Shown one piece after another: positions 20,320-29,832 of a stretch of 48,437 nt of DNA. Within the stretch, counting starts at the first letter, position 1; each line of letters begins with the position of its first letter. The stretch is taken from the NCBI RefSeq assembly GCF_002571225.1, contig NZ_NVEC01000013.1:1-48437 (forward strand), read 5' to 3'. The position numbers were made by a program, and so were the translations under genes. The stretch comes from Bacillus sp. AFS059628 (GTDB lineage Bacteria > Bacillota > Bacilli > Bacillales > Bacillaceae_G). A model generated the notes under the pieces. The model was given only the letters and a program-made list of their open reading frames with translations, made no database searches and had not been told where the DNA came from.

Positions 20320-21780
20320 TTAACGCTCTGTTTGTTTTGCCTCTTCCCATAAAACATCCAACTGCTCTAATGATAAATCTTGCATCTCTTTATTCATTTC
20401 GGCTACCTTTGCTTCCATGTATAAGAAACGACCGACAAATTTCTCATTTGTTGAACGTAACGCTTCTTCTGGATCTATTTTATAATGACGAGCTATATTA
20501 ACAAACGCAAATAGTAAATCGCCGAATTCACTTAACATCTTCGCCTCATCCATGTTTGTAACTTCTTGTTGGAACTCGTGCCATTCTTCTAAGGCTTTCT
20601 CTATCATCGGTTGCACATCAACCCAATCGAAACCAACCTTGCCAGCTTTTTTCTGGATTTCATACGCACGTAGTAACTGCGGCAAACTTTTTGGAACTCC
20701 ATTTAAAACGGATTCTTTCACAAATCCTTTTTCTTGTTTTTTAATTTCTTCCCAATTGGCAAGTACTTCATCGGCACTATTTACATCTGTATTCCCAAAT
20801 ACATGCGGATGACGACGAACCATTTTCTCAGATAAAGTTCGAATAATATCATCTATAGAGAACCAACCTTCATCTTCTCCGATTTGAGCATGCAGCATAA
20901 CTTGTAGTAATACATCACCTAGTTCCTCTACTAAGTGATCGTCATCCTCTTCATCAATTGCTTCCAATACTTCATAAGCTTCCTCAATTAAATACTTCTT
21001 TAAAGATTGATGCGTTTGCTTTTTATCCCATGGACAACCATTTGGGCCACGAAGGTCTGCAATAATTTCTCGAAGTACATCAAACTGTTGATACAAGGAC
21101 GCTCGTTCCTGAACTGGTGGTACATATACGCTCGTTAAGTTATTCAATTCCGTTTCATGATCTAACATGTACAACGGCACCTTTTTCACTTGTTCAAATG
21201 AAGTCCCTGCAGCTGTTACGATATACACTTCATAATCATCTGGCAGCATCTCCATTAATGTTAATTTCACATCTGATGCAACGAATGCGTCATATACTTG
21301 GCAAAAGATTAAGTGTTGACGTAATTCTAATTGTCCTCTTTCAAATGATGTAGCGTCAATTAATTGGAACCCTTCAATCGGATCAATCTTAAGACTTGCA
21401 AACATAGGATCAAGGAAACTTTGTCCACCTTCAATTCGCACTTCAATATTCGCTACTTCACTTTTTTCCAACAGTAGCTGAACCGTTCTTTCCGCTACAA
21501 GCGGATGCCCTGGAACAGCATAGATGATTTCTGCACCTTCAGCTTGTTTTAGCAATGTATTCGCAATTGTTTCATATACAATTTCAAATGTATCATGTGC
21601 TTCATATACATTGTCAAAAGCAGTATATTGTATACCTTCTTTCTCCAACTCTTCTATAACGGGATGTTCCTTCGTTCTAACAAACATGTGATCCGCTTCT
21701 TTTATTTTTCGATATACACCCATCGTTAACTGATCTAATTCACCAGCACCTAATCCTAAAATAGTAATGATTCCACTCAC
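20320..21780 (-). CDS. mazG: YabN: methyltransferase-like domain fused to MazG nucleotide pyrophosphohydrolase
   Basis: Two-domain protein of 486 residues. The N-terminal half (about 1-220) has the tetrapyrrole/SAM methylase fold signature ([27 protein letters not shown]). The C-terminal half (about 225-486) is MazG, which hydrolyses NTPs to NMP and pyrophosphate: [16 protein letters not shown] and [16 protein letters not shown] carry the EExxD-type metal sites. The substrate of the N-terminal domain is not known. It starts with GTG (MSGIITILG) preceded by AGGTGG and lies between yabM and rqcP in one operon. B. subtilis calls it yabN. Confidence 0.95.
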   Translation of the reverse strand: MSGIITILGLGAGELDQLTMGVYRKIKEADHMFVRTKEHPVIEELEKEGIQYTAFDNVYEAHDTFEIVYETIANTLLKQAEGAEIIYAVPGHPLVAERTVQLLLEKSEVANIEVRIEGGQSFLDPMFASLKIDPIEGFQLIDATSFERGQLELRQHLIFCQVYDAFVASDVKLTLMEMLPDDYEVYIVTAAGTSFEQVKKVPLYMLDHETELNNLTSVYVPPVQERASLYQQFDVLREIIADLRGPNGCPWDKKQTHQSLKKYLIEEAYEVLEAIDEEDDDHLVEELGDVLLQVMLHAQIGEDEGWFSIDDIIRTLSEKMVRRHPHVFGNTDVNSADEVLANWEEIKKQEKGFVKESVLNGVPKSLPQLLRAYEIQKKAGKVGFDWVDVQPMIEKALEEWHEFQQEVTNMDEAKMLSEFGDLLFAFVNIARHYKIDPEEALRSTNEKFVGRFLYMEAKVAEMNKEMQDLSLEQLDVLWEEAKQTER

Positions 21781-21792
21781 AACCTGCCACCT

Positions 21793-23394
21793 CTATCCAC
21801 TCTTCTTCAATGAACCTTCTTTTGTCTCTTTTTTCATAACGGTTCCTATTTCCACTTTTGTAAATACACGTAATTTTAAAATTAAAAACATATATGCTAA
21901 TCCACCGATAGCTACACCTAATAATGCCTCAAGTGTCGCAATTCCTCTATGTTCCGTATCAATTACTAATCCAGACATTTGCAATATACGCATAAAGACT
22001 ATTAATACAAATCCCATACCGATACCACTAATAACTACACCTAACATATTCCGTTTGTCGATAAGCGATTCAGATACAGCTCGCATAAGTAATACACTAT
22101 TTAGTACAGAGATTACAATTAACGCAACTAGCGTTGCAATTGCAGCTCCCTTCACACCAAAATACGGCATTAATATATAATTTAAAGCTAACTTTAAACA
22201 ACCCCCAAATATAACGAATATTGCTGGTTTTAGTGTTTGTCCTAACCCTTGCAAAATAGAAGCGGTTGTAATTGACAATGAACTAAATAAAATAGATAAA
22301 GATAAAATGGATAAAACATCTGACCCATCACTATTTTCAAACAACATAATATTTGTAGGCTGAATAATACAAGTTAATCCAATGGCCGCTGCAAATCCAA
22401 TAACAAATGTTATTTTCATTGCTAACTTTACCTTTTCTTGAATAAAGGTAAGATCTCCTCTTTCCTTCGCTGCTGTTATAATTGGAATAAGCGACAACGA
22501 GAAAGAAGTTGTTACGACAGTACCTAATTGCATAAGCGGGATACTTCTGTCATAAACACCTTTTAACACCTTTGCACTTTCAGCTTGCTCTCCTGCCCCA
22601 ATAAGTAAAGAATAGAAAGAAATAGAATCAGCCATTTGTATAAAAATAAGCACTAAGTTACTAACACAAATGGCCAATCCTTGCCAAAACAGGATTTTAA
22701 TGATCTTCTTTTTCCCTCTAATTCTCTTTACGCTTTTGAAGAATATAGAATGAAAATCATGACGCATATAAAGTACCAGTACGATAATCCCAATCAGTCC
22801 ACCTGCGATTGAACCTAACATAGCACCTGCACCAACTGTATATAAATCAAATCCGTGAGCAATTAGGAATAGAGATAAAAATACAATAATAGAAACACGA
22901 ATTGTTTGTTCTATTACTTGTGAAACAGCTGTTGGCATCATATTATTGAACCCCTGAAAATATCCTCTTGCTACAGATAAAAACGGCATCAATATGAATG
23001 AAAAGGAAATAACACGTAATAGCTTATCTAAGTGTATATCACCCATAGCTGTTGCAATTGCCTCGGCACCAAAGAACAGTGTAAAAAACCCTATGAAACC
23101 AATCCCTAATAAAAACCAAAAAGATACACAGATAATTTCCTCTGCTTCTTGCTTTTTCCCTCGTTCTAATCGTTCCGCAACCATTTTTGAAATTATAATG
23201 GGGAACCCATAAGTAGCTAAAATTAAACAAAATCCATAAAACGGATAAATTTGTTGATAAATATAAAAACCAACGTCACCCGCTATATTTTGATATGGAA
23301 TACGGTAAAAGGCGCTTAATACCTTTGTAACAAAACTTGCGATTGTTAATATAATAGCCCCTCGCCAAAAGGCTTGATACTTCTTCGATTCCAT
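21793..23394 (-). CDS. yabM: Polysaccharide/lipid II flippase-like protein (YabM, SpoVB/MurJ-related)
   Basis: Polytopic membrane protein of the MOP superfamily (SpoVB, MurJ, RfbX). The 533 residues contain 13-14 hydrophobic helices throughout. The N-terminal segment FWRGAIILTIASFVTKVLSAFYRIP and the later ISTTA-like ASILQGLGQTLKPA are typical of the SpoVB branch. A role in moving lipid-linked precursors is inferred from the family; the exact substrate is unknown. It has its own candidate promoter and heads yabM-yabN-rqcP. SD AGGAG lies 9 nt before the ATG. Confidence 0.93.
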   Translation of the reverse strand: MESKKYQAFWRGAIILTIASFVTKVLSAFYRIPYQNIAGDVGFYIYQQIYPFYGFCLILATYGFPIIISKMVAERLERGKKQEAEEIICVSFWFLLGIGFIGFFTLFFGAEAIATAMGDIHLDKLLRVISFSFILMPFLSVARGYFQGFNNMMPTAVSQVIEQTIRVSIIVFLSLFLIAHGFDLYTVGAGAMLGSIAGGLIGIIVLVLYMRHDFHSIFFKSVKRIRGKKKIIKILFWQGLAICVSNLVLIFIQMADSISFYSLLIGAGEQAESAKVLKGVYDRSIPLMQLGTVVTTSFSLSLIPIITAAKERGDLTFIQEKVKLAMKITFVIGFAAAIGLTCIIQPTNIMLFENSDGSDVLSILSLSILFSSLSITTASILQGLGQTLKPAIFVIFGGCLKLALNYILMPYFGVKGAAIATLVALIVISVLNSVLLMRAVSESLIDKRNMLGVVISGIGMGFVLIVFMRILQMSGLVIDTEHRGIATLEALLGVAIGGLAYMFLILKLRVFTKVEIGTVMKKETKEGSLKKSG

Positions 23395-23429
23395 ACAAGA
23401 AAACTCCTTTTTCTATTCTCACCCCTCGT

Positions 23430-23438
23430 ATTATATCA
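23430..23438 (-). promoter_or_regulatory. Candidate extended -10 promoter for yabM
   Basis: Minus-strand TGATATAAT, an extended -10 with a perfect TATAAT hexamer, about 36 nt before the yabM ATG. No clear -35. Confidence 0.5.
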
Positions 23439-23508
23439 TAAAGAAAAGGACAAGCTTCCTTACCTACACGAGTAACCATACGTTCGTGCAACGCTAGAAA
23501 TGTTCAAC

Positions 23509-23534
23509 GAAAAAAGGTAGCAAAGCGCTACCTT
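23509..23534 (-). terminator. spoVT terminator
   Basis: 8-bp hairpin AAGGTAGC / GCTACCTT (23514-23521, 23527-23534) followed on the minus strand by T6. It lies about 90 nt after the spoVT stop. Confidence 0.88.
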
Positions 23535-23622
23535 CATTCAATATACATATCTCCAAATAATTGATCTCTCAAGAAGAAATATCATAATTAGGAAAGATTG
23601 CTACTTCTAAAATTATACATCC

Positions 23623-24159
23623 TTACTGTTCCATTTGTTTCGCTAAGAAACTTGCAGCAGTATTAACTGCTTTATGCTCAATCTCGCTTATAATAGCTTC
23701 TTTTGAAAAAATAATGACAGCTCCAATTGGGTCTCCATTTGCAACAATTGGTCCAACTGTATAAGAGTGAACCTTTTCTGTTACGCCATCAATAATGGAA
23801 ATATCACTTTCGTCCGTCATAATAACAGACTTTCTTTCTTCCATCGTTTTTTCAATTAGATCGCCAACGCTTTTATTTAAGTATTCTTTTTTTGATACAC
23901 CTGATACTGCGATAATAGAATCTCGATCACATACAAGCACATTATGTCCTAAGCTATCATATAAAGCCTCTGCATATTCTTTTGCAAAATCACCTAGTTC
24001 GCTAATTGGTGAGTATTTCTTTAAAATTACTTCCCCATCGCGATCTACAAATATTTCTAGTGGGTCCCCTTCTCGAATACGTAAAGTTCTACGAATTTCC
24101 TTCGGGATTACTACCCTACCTAAATCATCAATTCGACGTACGATTCCAGTTGCTTTCAT
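23623..24159 (-). CDS. spoVT: Stage V sporulation protein T, AbrB-family regulator
   Basis: Forespore transcription regulator that tunes sigma-G genes. The 178-residue protein has an N-terminal AbrB-type swapped-hairpin DNA-binding domain (MKATGIVRRIDDLGRVVIPK..., about 1-52) very like AbrB elsewhere in this window. A GAF-like sensor domain follows (about 60-178; NVLVCDRDSIIAVSG, GDPIGAVIIFSKE). The ATG at 24159 follows GTGAGG at a usual distance. A good sigma-G promoter and an inverted repeat lie upstream. It follows mfd, as in B. subtilis. Confidence 0.97.
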   Translation of the reverse strand: MKATGIVRRIDDLGRVVIPKEIRRTLRIREGDPLEIFVDRDGEVILKKYSPISELGDFAKEYAEALYDSLGHNVLVCDRDSIIAVSGVSKKEYLNKSVGDLIEKTMEERKSVIMTDESDISIIDGVTEKVHSYTVGPIVANGDPIGAVIIFSKEAIISEIEHKAVNTAASFLAKQMEQ

Positions 24160-24195
24160 TCTAATGCTGCCTCACTTTCTACTGATGATCAAAGT

Positions 24196-24226
24196 GGTGA
24201 ATTTACCTGTTCATGTAAAAATCACC
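24196..24226. promoter_or_regulatory. Inverted repeat in the spoVT leader, possible operator
   Basis: Imperfect palindrome with arms GGTGAATTTAC (24196-24206) and GTAAAAATCACC (24215-24226), starting about 6 nt after the predicted transcription start of spoVT. No T tract follows, so it does not look like a terminator. SpoVT is reported to repress its own gene in B. subtilis, which makes an operator plausible. Confidence 0.45.
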
Positions 24227-24238
24227 AACTGTTAGACA

Positions 24239-24268
24239 TAGTATTTTACACATTAGTTCTTCTATGCA
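24239..24268 (-). promoter_or_regulatory. spoVT promoter (sigma-G type)
   Basis: Minus-strand -35 TGCATA (24263-24268), 17-nt spacer, -10 AATACTA (24239-24245). This fits the forespore consensus TGHATA-N17/18-CATNNTA except for one base, and spoVT is sigma-G dependent in B. subtilis. Confidence 0.65.
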
Positions 24269-24295
24269 CGTCGAATTGCATTTTTTTATCTAATA

Positions 24296-27200
24296 TTAGG
24301 CATTTATGACTTCTTTTTTTACATCTGGCAAGCCTTTTAATAAATTTTCAGCAATTGTTAACCACTTCGATGTCTCTAAGCCATTTGTTTTCATAACGAT
24401 TTTCAATTGTGATCCTTCCATTCCTAGACCAATCATACGTCCAAAACTATTTCCAAGCATGAATAATTTTCCACCATCAATATTTTGACTCGCTTGTTCT
24501 GAGAACAGAATTGTTACTTCAAATTTATTTTGCTTAATTAACTCAATTTGTTCTTTCATTGCCAACACTTTAATATTTGCGATTTGTAATAAGTAACCAA
24601 CTTCTTGCGGGTAATCACCAAATCTATCTATCATCTCTTCCTGCAATTCTTCGATATCCTCAATTGCAGAAACACCTCTAAATTGTTTATACATCATAAT
24701 TTTTTGTTTACTATCTGAAATATAAGCATCCGGTAAATATGCATCTACTTCTAAATCAATTTCAACATTAACTGTATTTTCAACTCCGTCTGTTCCTCTA
24801 CGCTGTTCAATTGCATCTTTTAACATTTGAGAATATAAATCAAAGCCGACAGAATCAATAAATCCATGTTGTTCGGCTCCTAATAAGTTACCCGCACCAC
24901 GAATTGATAAGTCTCTCATCGCAATTTTGAAACCTGATCCAAGCTCTGTGAACTCTTTAATAGCTTGCAGACGCTTCTCAGCAACTTCTGATAACACCTT
25001 ATCTCGTTTGTATGCAAAGTATGCATACGCAACACGATTAGAGCGTCCAACACGTCCACGGAGCTGATACAACTGTGATAATCCCATACGATCCGCATCA
25101 AATACAATTAACGTATTTACATTCGGAATATCTACACCCGTCTCAATAATCGTTGTACTTACAAGAACATCATGCTGCCCTTCTAAAAACGATAGCATAA
25201 CAGATTCTAATTCACTTTCGTTCATTTTCCCGTGTGCATAAGTTACACGCGCATCTGGAACTAACATCGAAATTTCATCTGCTTTTCGTTCGATATCCTC
25301 TACACGGTTATACAGGAAGTAAACTTGACCACCTCTTGCAAGCTCTCGTTCTATCGCTTCTCGCATTAATGCTGGATTATACTCTACTACATATGTTTGA
25401 ACTGGGAAACGATTTTCCGGCGGCGTCTCAATAACAGATAAATCACGCACACCAAGCATAGACATATGGAGCGTACGCGGAATTGGAGTTGCCGTTAATG
25501 TTAATACATCGACATTCGCTTTTAATTGTTTAATTTTTTCTTTATGCGTTACACCAAATCTTTGTTCTTCATCAATAATAAGAAGACCTAAATCTTTATA
25601 AGTAACATCTTTAGACAAAATACGATGTGTTCCGATTACAATGTCTACTGTGCCATCTTTTAGGCCCTTAATCGTTTCATTTTGCTGTTTTCTCGTACGG
25701 AATCTACTTAACAATCCTATATTGATTGGATAATCTTGAAAACGCTCTCGAATCGTTTCATAGTGTTGTTGTGCAAGGATCGTTGTCGGCACTAAAATTG
25801 CAACTTGCTTTTCATCCATAATCGCCTTAAACGCCGCACGAATAGCCACTTCTGTCTTTCCATACCCTACATCGCCACAAAGAAGCCTATCCATTGGACG
25901 CCCTCGTTCCATATCCTTTTTAATCTCTTCAATAGAACGTAATTGATCCTCTGTCTCTTGATACGGGAAAGAAGACTCAAATTCTTGTTGTTCTGCCGTA
26001 TCTGGTGTATATGCATAACCCTTTGAAGCTTCGCGCTCTGCATATAGTTTAATTAAGTCATCTGCAATATCTTGTACAGATTTTTCAACTTTCGTTTTGA
26101 CCTTCTTCCAATCGTTTCCGCCCAATTTATAAACTTTCGGATCCTTACCTTCAGATCCTACATATTTTTGCACTTGGTCAATTTGTTCAATTGGAACGTA
26201 TAACTTATCATTACCTTGGTATTTAATATTTAAATAATCTTTATGAACACCATTAATCTCTAATGTCTCGATACCTAAAAATTTACCTATACCATGATTT
26301 ACATGAACTACATAATCCCCAACTTTTAATTCCGAATAACTTTTAATACGTTCAGCATTAGATAACTTTTGCTTACGTTGTGATTTTTTAACTTTCTTAT
26401 GAAAAAGTTCTTTTTCAGTAATGACAACAAGTTTTTGCATCGGCATTTCAAACCCTGCATGTAAATCACCTACAGCAATTTGCAACCTTCCAGGCAATAA
26501 TATATCTGTGCCCTCTACAATATCTGCCTCAATATCATAGTCACTTAAAATATGTTGTAGTTTTTTTACACGTTCATCATCTGTACCTAACACAACCGTC
26601 GTAAAATGCCCTTCGTTCCATCTATCAATTTCAGTTTTCAATAACTGCATCTGTCCATGGAAATCTTGCATTGTTTTACATGTTACATTCACAATGTTTT
26701 GTGGGTGTGTATGGGCGATATGACGTAAGAATAACGTTAAATATACAAAGCTTCTTTTTTTATGATGAAGAAATTCTTCAAACGAGTGGGAGAAAGATAA
26801 ATCTTGAATAATCGTTCCCTCACCAAGAAGTGATATATACCATTCCGCCTCTTCCGTTTCAAGATGTGATGCTGTTTCTTGAATACGGGAAATCTCATCT
26901 AAAATCACAACACCATCTTCTGGTAAATAATCTATCAGACTAGCAGGTTCGTTATAGAAAATAGATAAATATTTAAACATCTGTTCTATACTTTGCCCGT
27001 TTTTTAACATCTCAATTTCATGACTTACCGTCTCAAGCACTGTAGTCTTCAATTTATCATCGGAAAGTTTTTGCATCGTCTTAGTTAAGCCTTCTTCAAG
27101 ATGCTTAATTCCCGATTTCACTTCTTCCTGTGAAAATAAGAACTCCGTTGCTGGACCGAATCTAACACTTTCTTTTTTATCTTGAGAGCGCTGTTCATCC

Positions 27201-27826
27201 ACATCAAATAATCGAATAGAATCGACTTCTGTGTCGAAAAATTCAATACGAACTGGTAACTCTTCAGTTAGTGGATAAATATCTAATATTCCCCCGCGTA
27301 AACTAAATTCCCCAGGAGCTTCTACCATCGACTTACGCTCATAGCCAATATGATGTAAGGTATGCAAGAATGTATCTAAATCAATCTCTTGCCCTAGACT
27401 GATTTCGATTTGCCTTTGCTTCCACAATTCTTTCATTGGTAAAAATCTGCGTAACCCTGCGACTGGTGCTACAATAATCCCATGCTCTCCTGCAGCTAAG
27501 CGATTTAATACTTCAATGCGTTGTGCCTTCAATTCTGGGCTTGCAACACCAAGTTCTGATGCTATCAATTCATTTACTGGGTATAGCCACACATCTTTTT
27601 CACCAAGTAACGCCACTAAATCTTCGTGTACTTTTTGTGCTTGATATAAATTATGCGTCACAATAAGTTGTGATTTTTTTGTTTTTTTATATAAGGCCGC
27701 CATTAATAACGAACGAGAAGAGGTTGCCATACCTGATACAAGTTGCTCTTTTAAACCATCTTCTAATCCATTAATAACCGATTGGATCTCTTCATTTTTA
27801 TAAAATTGCTCTAATAAACCTATCAT
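24296..27826 (-). CDS. mfd: Transcription-repair coupling factor
   Basis: DNA translocase that removes RNA polymerase stalled at lesions and recruits UvrA. The 1176-residue protein has the N-terminal UvrB-like module, then the RNA polymerase-interaction domain (KSYSELKVGDYVVHVNHGIGKF, near residue 500). The RecG-like motor shows Walker A GDVGYGKTE, DEEQ box LLIIDEEQRFGV and SATPIPRT-type TLTATPIPRT, and a C-terminal TRCF domain follows. I start at the ATG at 27826 (MIGLLEQFYKN) with GAGGGG upstream; the 31-residue extension is rejected. It lies between fin and spoVT. Confidence 0.98.
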   Translation of the reverse strand: MIGLLEQFYKNEEIQSVINGLEDGLKEQLVSGMATSSRSLLMAALYKKTKKSQLIVTHNLYQAQKVHEDLVALLGEKDVWLYPVNELIASELGVASPELKAQRIEVLNRLAAGEHGIIVAPVAGLRRFLPMKELWKQRQIEISLGQEIDLDTFLHTLHHIGYERKSMVEAPGEFSLRGGILDIYPLTEELPVRIEFFDTEVDSIRLFDVDEQRSQDKKESVRFGPATEFLFSQEEVKSGIKHLEEGLTKTMQKLSDDKLKTTVLETVSHEIEMLKNGQSIEQMFKYLSIFYNEPASLIDYLPEDGVVILDEISRIQETASHLETEEAEWYISLLGEGTIIQDLSFSHSFEEFLHHKKRSFVYLTLFLRHIAHTHPQNIVNVTCKTMQDFHGQMQLLKTEIDRWNEGHFTTVVLGTDDERVKKLQHILSDYDIEADIVEGTDILLPGRLQIAVGDLHAGFEMPMQKLVVITEKELFHKKVKKSQRKQKLSNAERIKSYSELKVGDYVVHVNHGIGKFLGIETLEINGVHKDYLNIKYQGNDKLYVPIEQIDQVQKYVGSEGKDPKVYKLGGNDWKKVKTKVEKSVQDIADDLIKLYAEREASKGYAYTPDTAEQQEFESSFPYQETEDQLRSIEEIKKDMERGRPMDRLLCGDVGYGKTEVAIRAAFKAIMDEKQVAILVPTTILAQQHYETIRERFQDYPINIGLLSRFRTRKQQNETIKGLKDGTVDIVIGTHRILSKDVTYKDLGLLIIDEEQRFGVTHKEKIKQLKANVDVLTLTATPIPRTLHMSMLGVRDLSVIETPPENRFPVQTYVVEYNPALMREAIERELARGGQVYFLYNRVEDIERKADEISMLVPDARVTYAHGKMNESELESVMLSFLEGQHDVLVSTTIIETGVDIPNVNTLIVFDADRMGLSQLYQLRGRVGRSNRVAYAYFAYKRDKVLSEVAEKRLQAIKEFTELGSGFKIAMRDLSIRGAGNLLGAEQHGFIDSVGFDLYSQMLKDAIEQRRGTDGVENTVNVEIDLEVDAYLPDAYISDSKQKIMMYKQFRGVSAIEDIEELQEEMIDRFGDYPQEVGYLLQIANIKVLAMKEQIELIKQNKFEVTILFSEQASQNIDGGKLFMLGNSFGRMIGLGMEGSQLKIVMKTNGLETSKWLTIAENLLKGLPDVKKEVINA

Positions 27827-27893
27827 TTTCAAAACCCCTCTCAACATAAAGAGCAAGCCACTGTATTTTATGCAAATATTTCGGAAAAAGAAA

Positions 27894-27922
27894 ACAGAAA
27901 AATGCTTTGGACATGCCAAAGC
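27894..27922 (-). terminator. fin terminator
   Basis: Hairpin GCTTTGG / CCAAAGC (27904-27910, 27916-27922) with an A-T-rich T tail on the minus strand, between fin and mfd. Possibly partly read through into mfd. Confidence 0.75.
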
Positions 27923-27931
27923 GCCAACATT

Positions 27932-28156
27932 TTATTGCAGAAATTTTTCATATTCATAATACTCAGGATAAGATGCGAGCGTTTCTTGACACAATTCACA
28001 AATCGTTTGTATATATATATTTCCATTCTCATGAAAATGAATCATCTCTACTACTTCTTGCTCTGTTAGTTGAAATAAAACGTCGCTATATACTTTTTCT
28101 GCGGTAACGGAGCCTACATTACTCCCGCAATGTCTGCAATAATAATACCCTTCCAT
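27932..28156 (-). CDS. fin: Anti-sigma-F factor Fin
   Basis: Small forespore protein (YabK family) that inhibits sigma-F and helps the switch to sigma-G. The 74-residue protein has two zinc-finger-like pairs, CRHC near residue 7 and CELC near residue 53, in an acidic, aromatic-rich sequence that ends in YEKFLQ. SD AGGAGG precedes the ATG. A sigma-G/F-like promoter is visible upstream. The pth-fin-mfd order is as in B. subtilis. Confidence 0.94.
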   Translation of the reverse strand: MEGYYYCRHCGSNVGSVTAEKVYSDVLFQLTEQEVVEMIHFHENGNIYIQTICELCQETLASYPEYYEYEKFLQ

Positions 28157-28185
28157 ACTAGCCTCCTATAAAATCCAATTACTGC

Positions 28186-28216
28186 TAGTATGGGTAAAAA
28201 TAAAATAAAATATTCT
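28186..28216 (-). promoter_or_regulatory. fin promoter (sigma-F/G type)
   Basis: Minus-strand -10 CATACTA (28186-28192) is a perfect sigma-G -10. An AGAATA (28211-28216) lies 18 nt upstream, one base from TGAATA-type. It sits just upstream of fin, known to be forespore-expressed. Confidence 0.6.
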
Positions 28217-28227
28217 CAATCATACCC

Positions 28228-28788
28228 TTAACTATTGAAAGTATTCATGATTTGAAGAAAAGGTTTATTTAACCATTCTTCACATGCATCCGCCGCTTTT
28301 TCAATAGAATGATTAACATCAGGAATTTCTTCTGATGTAAAACGTCCTAATACGTAATCTACTACCTTCATTCCATTTTTCGGACGATCAATTCCCATGC
28401 GGATACGTTGAAACTCTTGTGTTCCTAAATGTGAAATTGTTGATTTCACACCATTATGTCCACCAGCGCTACCTTTCATACGAAGGCGTAATTTACCTAC
28501 AGGGATGTCTAAATCATCATACAGAACAACGAAGTCCTCTACATCAATTTTGTAATAATCCATAAGCGGACGAATACTTTCCCCAGATAAATTCATATAT
28601 GTAAGTGGCTTTAATAAGATTACTTTTTCTCCATTAACAAATCCTGCACCAAATACTCCTTTAAACTTTTGTTCGTTTAAAGAAATATTCCAACGCTTTG
28701 CAAGTTCATCAATTGCCATAAACCCAATATTATGCCTTGTTAATTCATATTCTCTACCCGGGTTCCCAAGTCCTACTATCAATTTCAT
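28228..28788 (-). CDS. pth: Peptidyl-tRNA hydrolase
   Basis: Releases tRNA from dropped-off peptidyl-tRNA. The 186-residue protein begins [21 protein letters not shown] with catalytic His19. It contains PLTYMNLSG, the DDLDIPVGK loop with the catalytic Asp, and [12 protein letters not shown] start at the ATG at 28788; the in-frame extension to 28860 abuts the prs stop but adds 24 non-conserved residues. The SD is weak (only AAGTAGTGG). B. subtilis calls it spoVC. The ctc gene normally between prs and pth is missing. Confidence 0.96.
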   Translation of the reverse strand: MKLIVGLGNPGREYELTRHNIGFMAIDELAKRWNISLNEQKFKGVFGAGFVNGEKVILLKPLTYMNLSGESIRPLMDYYKIDVEDFVVLYDDLDIPVGKLRLRMKGSAGGHNGVKSTISHLGTQEFQRIRMGIDRPKNGMKVVDYVLGRFTSEEIPDVNHSIEKAADACEEWLNKPFLQIMNTFNS

Positions 28789-28860
28789 TCTTGTACCACT
28801 ACTTTCTTTTTTCGATACGAAAAGACGTAACCAATCTTGGTTACGTCTCATTCTATCCAA

Positions 28861-29814
28861 TTAATTGAATAATACACTTACAGATTCTTCTTCGTATACA
28901 CGAATGATTGCTTCTCCGATTAGTGGAGCAACTGAAAGTTCATGTACTTTGTCGATCTTCTTCTCTTCTGGTAATACGATAGAGTTCGTTACAACTAACT
29001 CTTTAATATTTGAGTTTTGAATACGCTCAATTGCTGGACCAGATAATACTGGGTGTGTACAGCAAGCATATACTTCAGAAGCACCGTTCTCAACAAGAGC
29101 GTTTGCTGCTAATGTAATTGTACCAGCTGTATCAATGATGTCATCAATTAAAATTGCTGTTTTACCTTCAATATTACCGATAATGTTCATTACCTCTGAT
29201 ACGTTTGGACGAGGACGACGCTTATCAATAATAGCGATTGGTGCTTTTAGGCGATCTGCCATTTTTCTAGCACGAGTTACCCCACCGTGATCAGGTGACA
29301 CGATTACGATATCTTTAAGACCTTTTGTTTCAAAGTAATCTGAAAGAATCGGTACACCCATTAGGTGGTCGATTGGGATATCAAAGAACCCTTGAATTTG
29401 TGGAGCATGTAAATCTAGAGTGATTACACGAGTTGCACCTGCTGTTTCAAGCAAGTTTGCTACAAGTTTCGATGTAATTGGTTCACGAGAACGCGCTTTA
29501 CGGTCTTGACGCGCATAACCATAGTAAGGAATAACAATATTAATTGTTTTTGCAGATGCACGCTTTAATGCATCGATCATAATAAGTAATTCCATGATAT
29601 GTTCGTTTACTGGGAAGCTTGTAGATTGAATAATGAATACATCGCAACCACGGATACTTTCTTCAATGTTAATTTGAACTTCTCCATCACTAAAACGATC
29701 AACAGAACATTTTCCTAGCCCTACTCCAATGTGCTTTGCAATTTGCTCCGCAAGTTCCTTATTAGAGTTTAAAGAGAATACTTTCAAATTAGAATTTAGA
29801 TATTGAGTCGACAT
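28861..29814 (-). CDS. prs: Ribose-phosphate pyrophosphokinase
   Basis: Makes PRPP from ribose 5-phosphate and ATP, feeding purine, pyrimidine, His, Trp and NAD synthesis, and the PurR effector encoded nearby. The 317-residue class I enzyme shows the ATP-binding flexible loop [22 protein letters not shown]-type [17 protein letters not shown], and the PRPP loop [19 protein letters not shown] lies before the ATG. It follows glmU by 18 nt; the two are co-transcribed, as in B. subtilis. Confidence 0.98.
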   Translation of the reverse strand: MSTQYLNSNLKVFSLNSNKELAEQIAKHIGVGLGKCSVDRFSDGEVQINIEESIRGCDVFIIQSTSFPVNEHIMELLIMIDALKRASAKTINIVIPYYGYARQDRKARSREPITSKLVANLLETAGATRVITLDLHAPQIQGFFDIPIDHLMGVPILSDYFETKGLKDIVIVSPDHGGVTRARKMADRLKAPIAIIDKRRPRPNVSEVMNIIGNIEGKTAILIDDIIDTAGTITLAANALVENGASEVYACCTHPVLSGPAIERIQNSNIKELVVTNSIVLPEEKKIDKVHELSVAPLIGEAIIRVYEEESVSVLFN

Positions 29815-29832
29815 CTAGATTAACCCTCCACA

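Noticed and set aside
21767-22180. 137-codon plus-strand frame
   Set aside because: Shadow of the yabM coding sequence on the opposite strand, with no SD or known family.
27827-27919. 31-residue extension of Mfd
   Set aside because: It reads through the fin terminator and lies upstream of a good SD for the conserved start MIGLLEQF.
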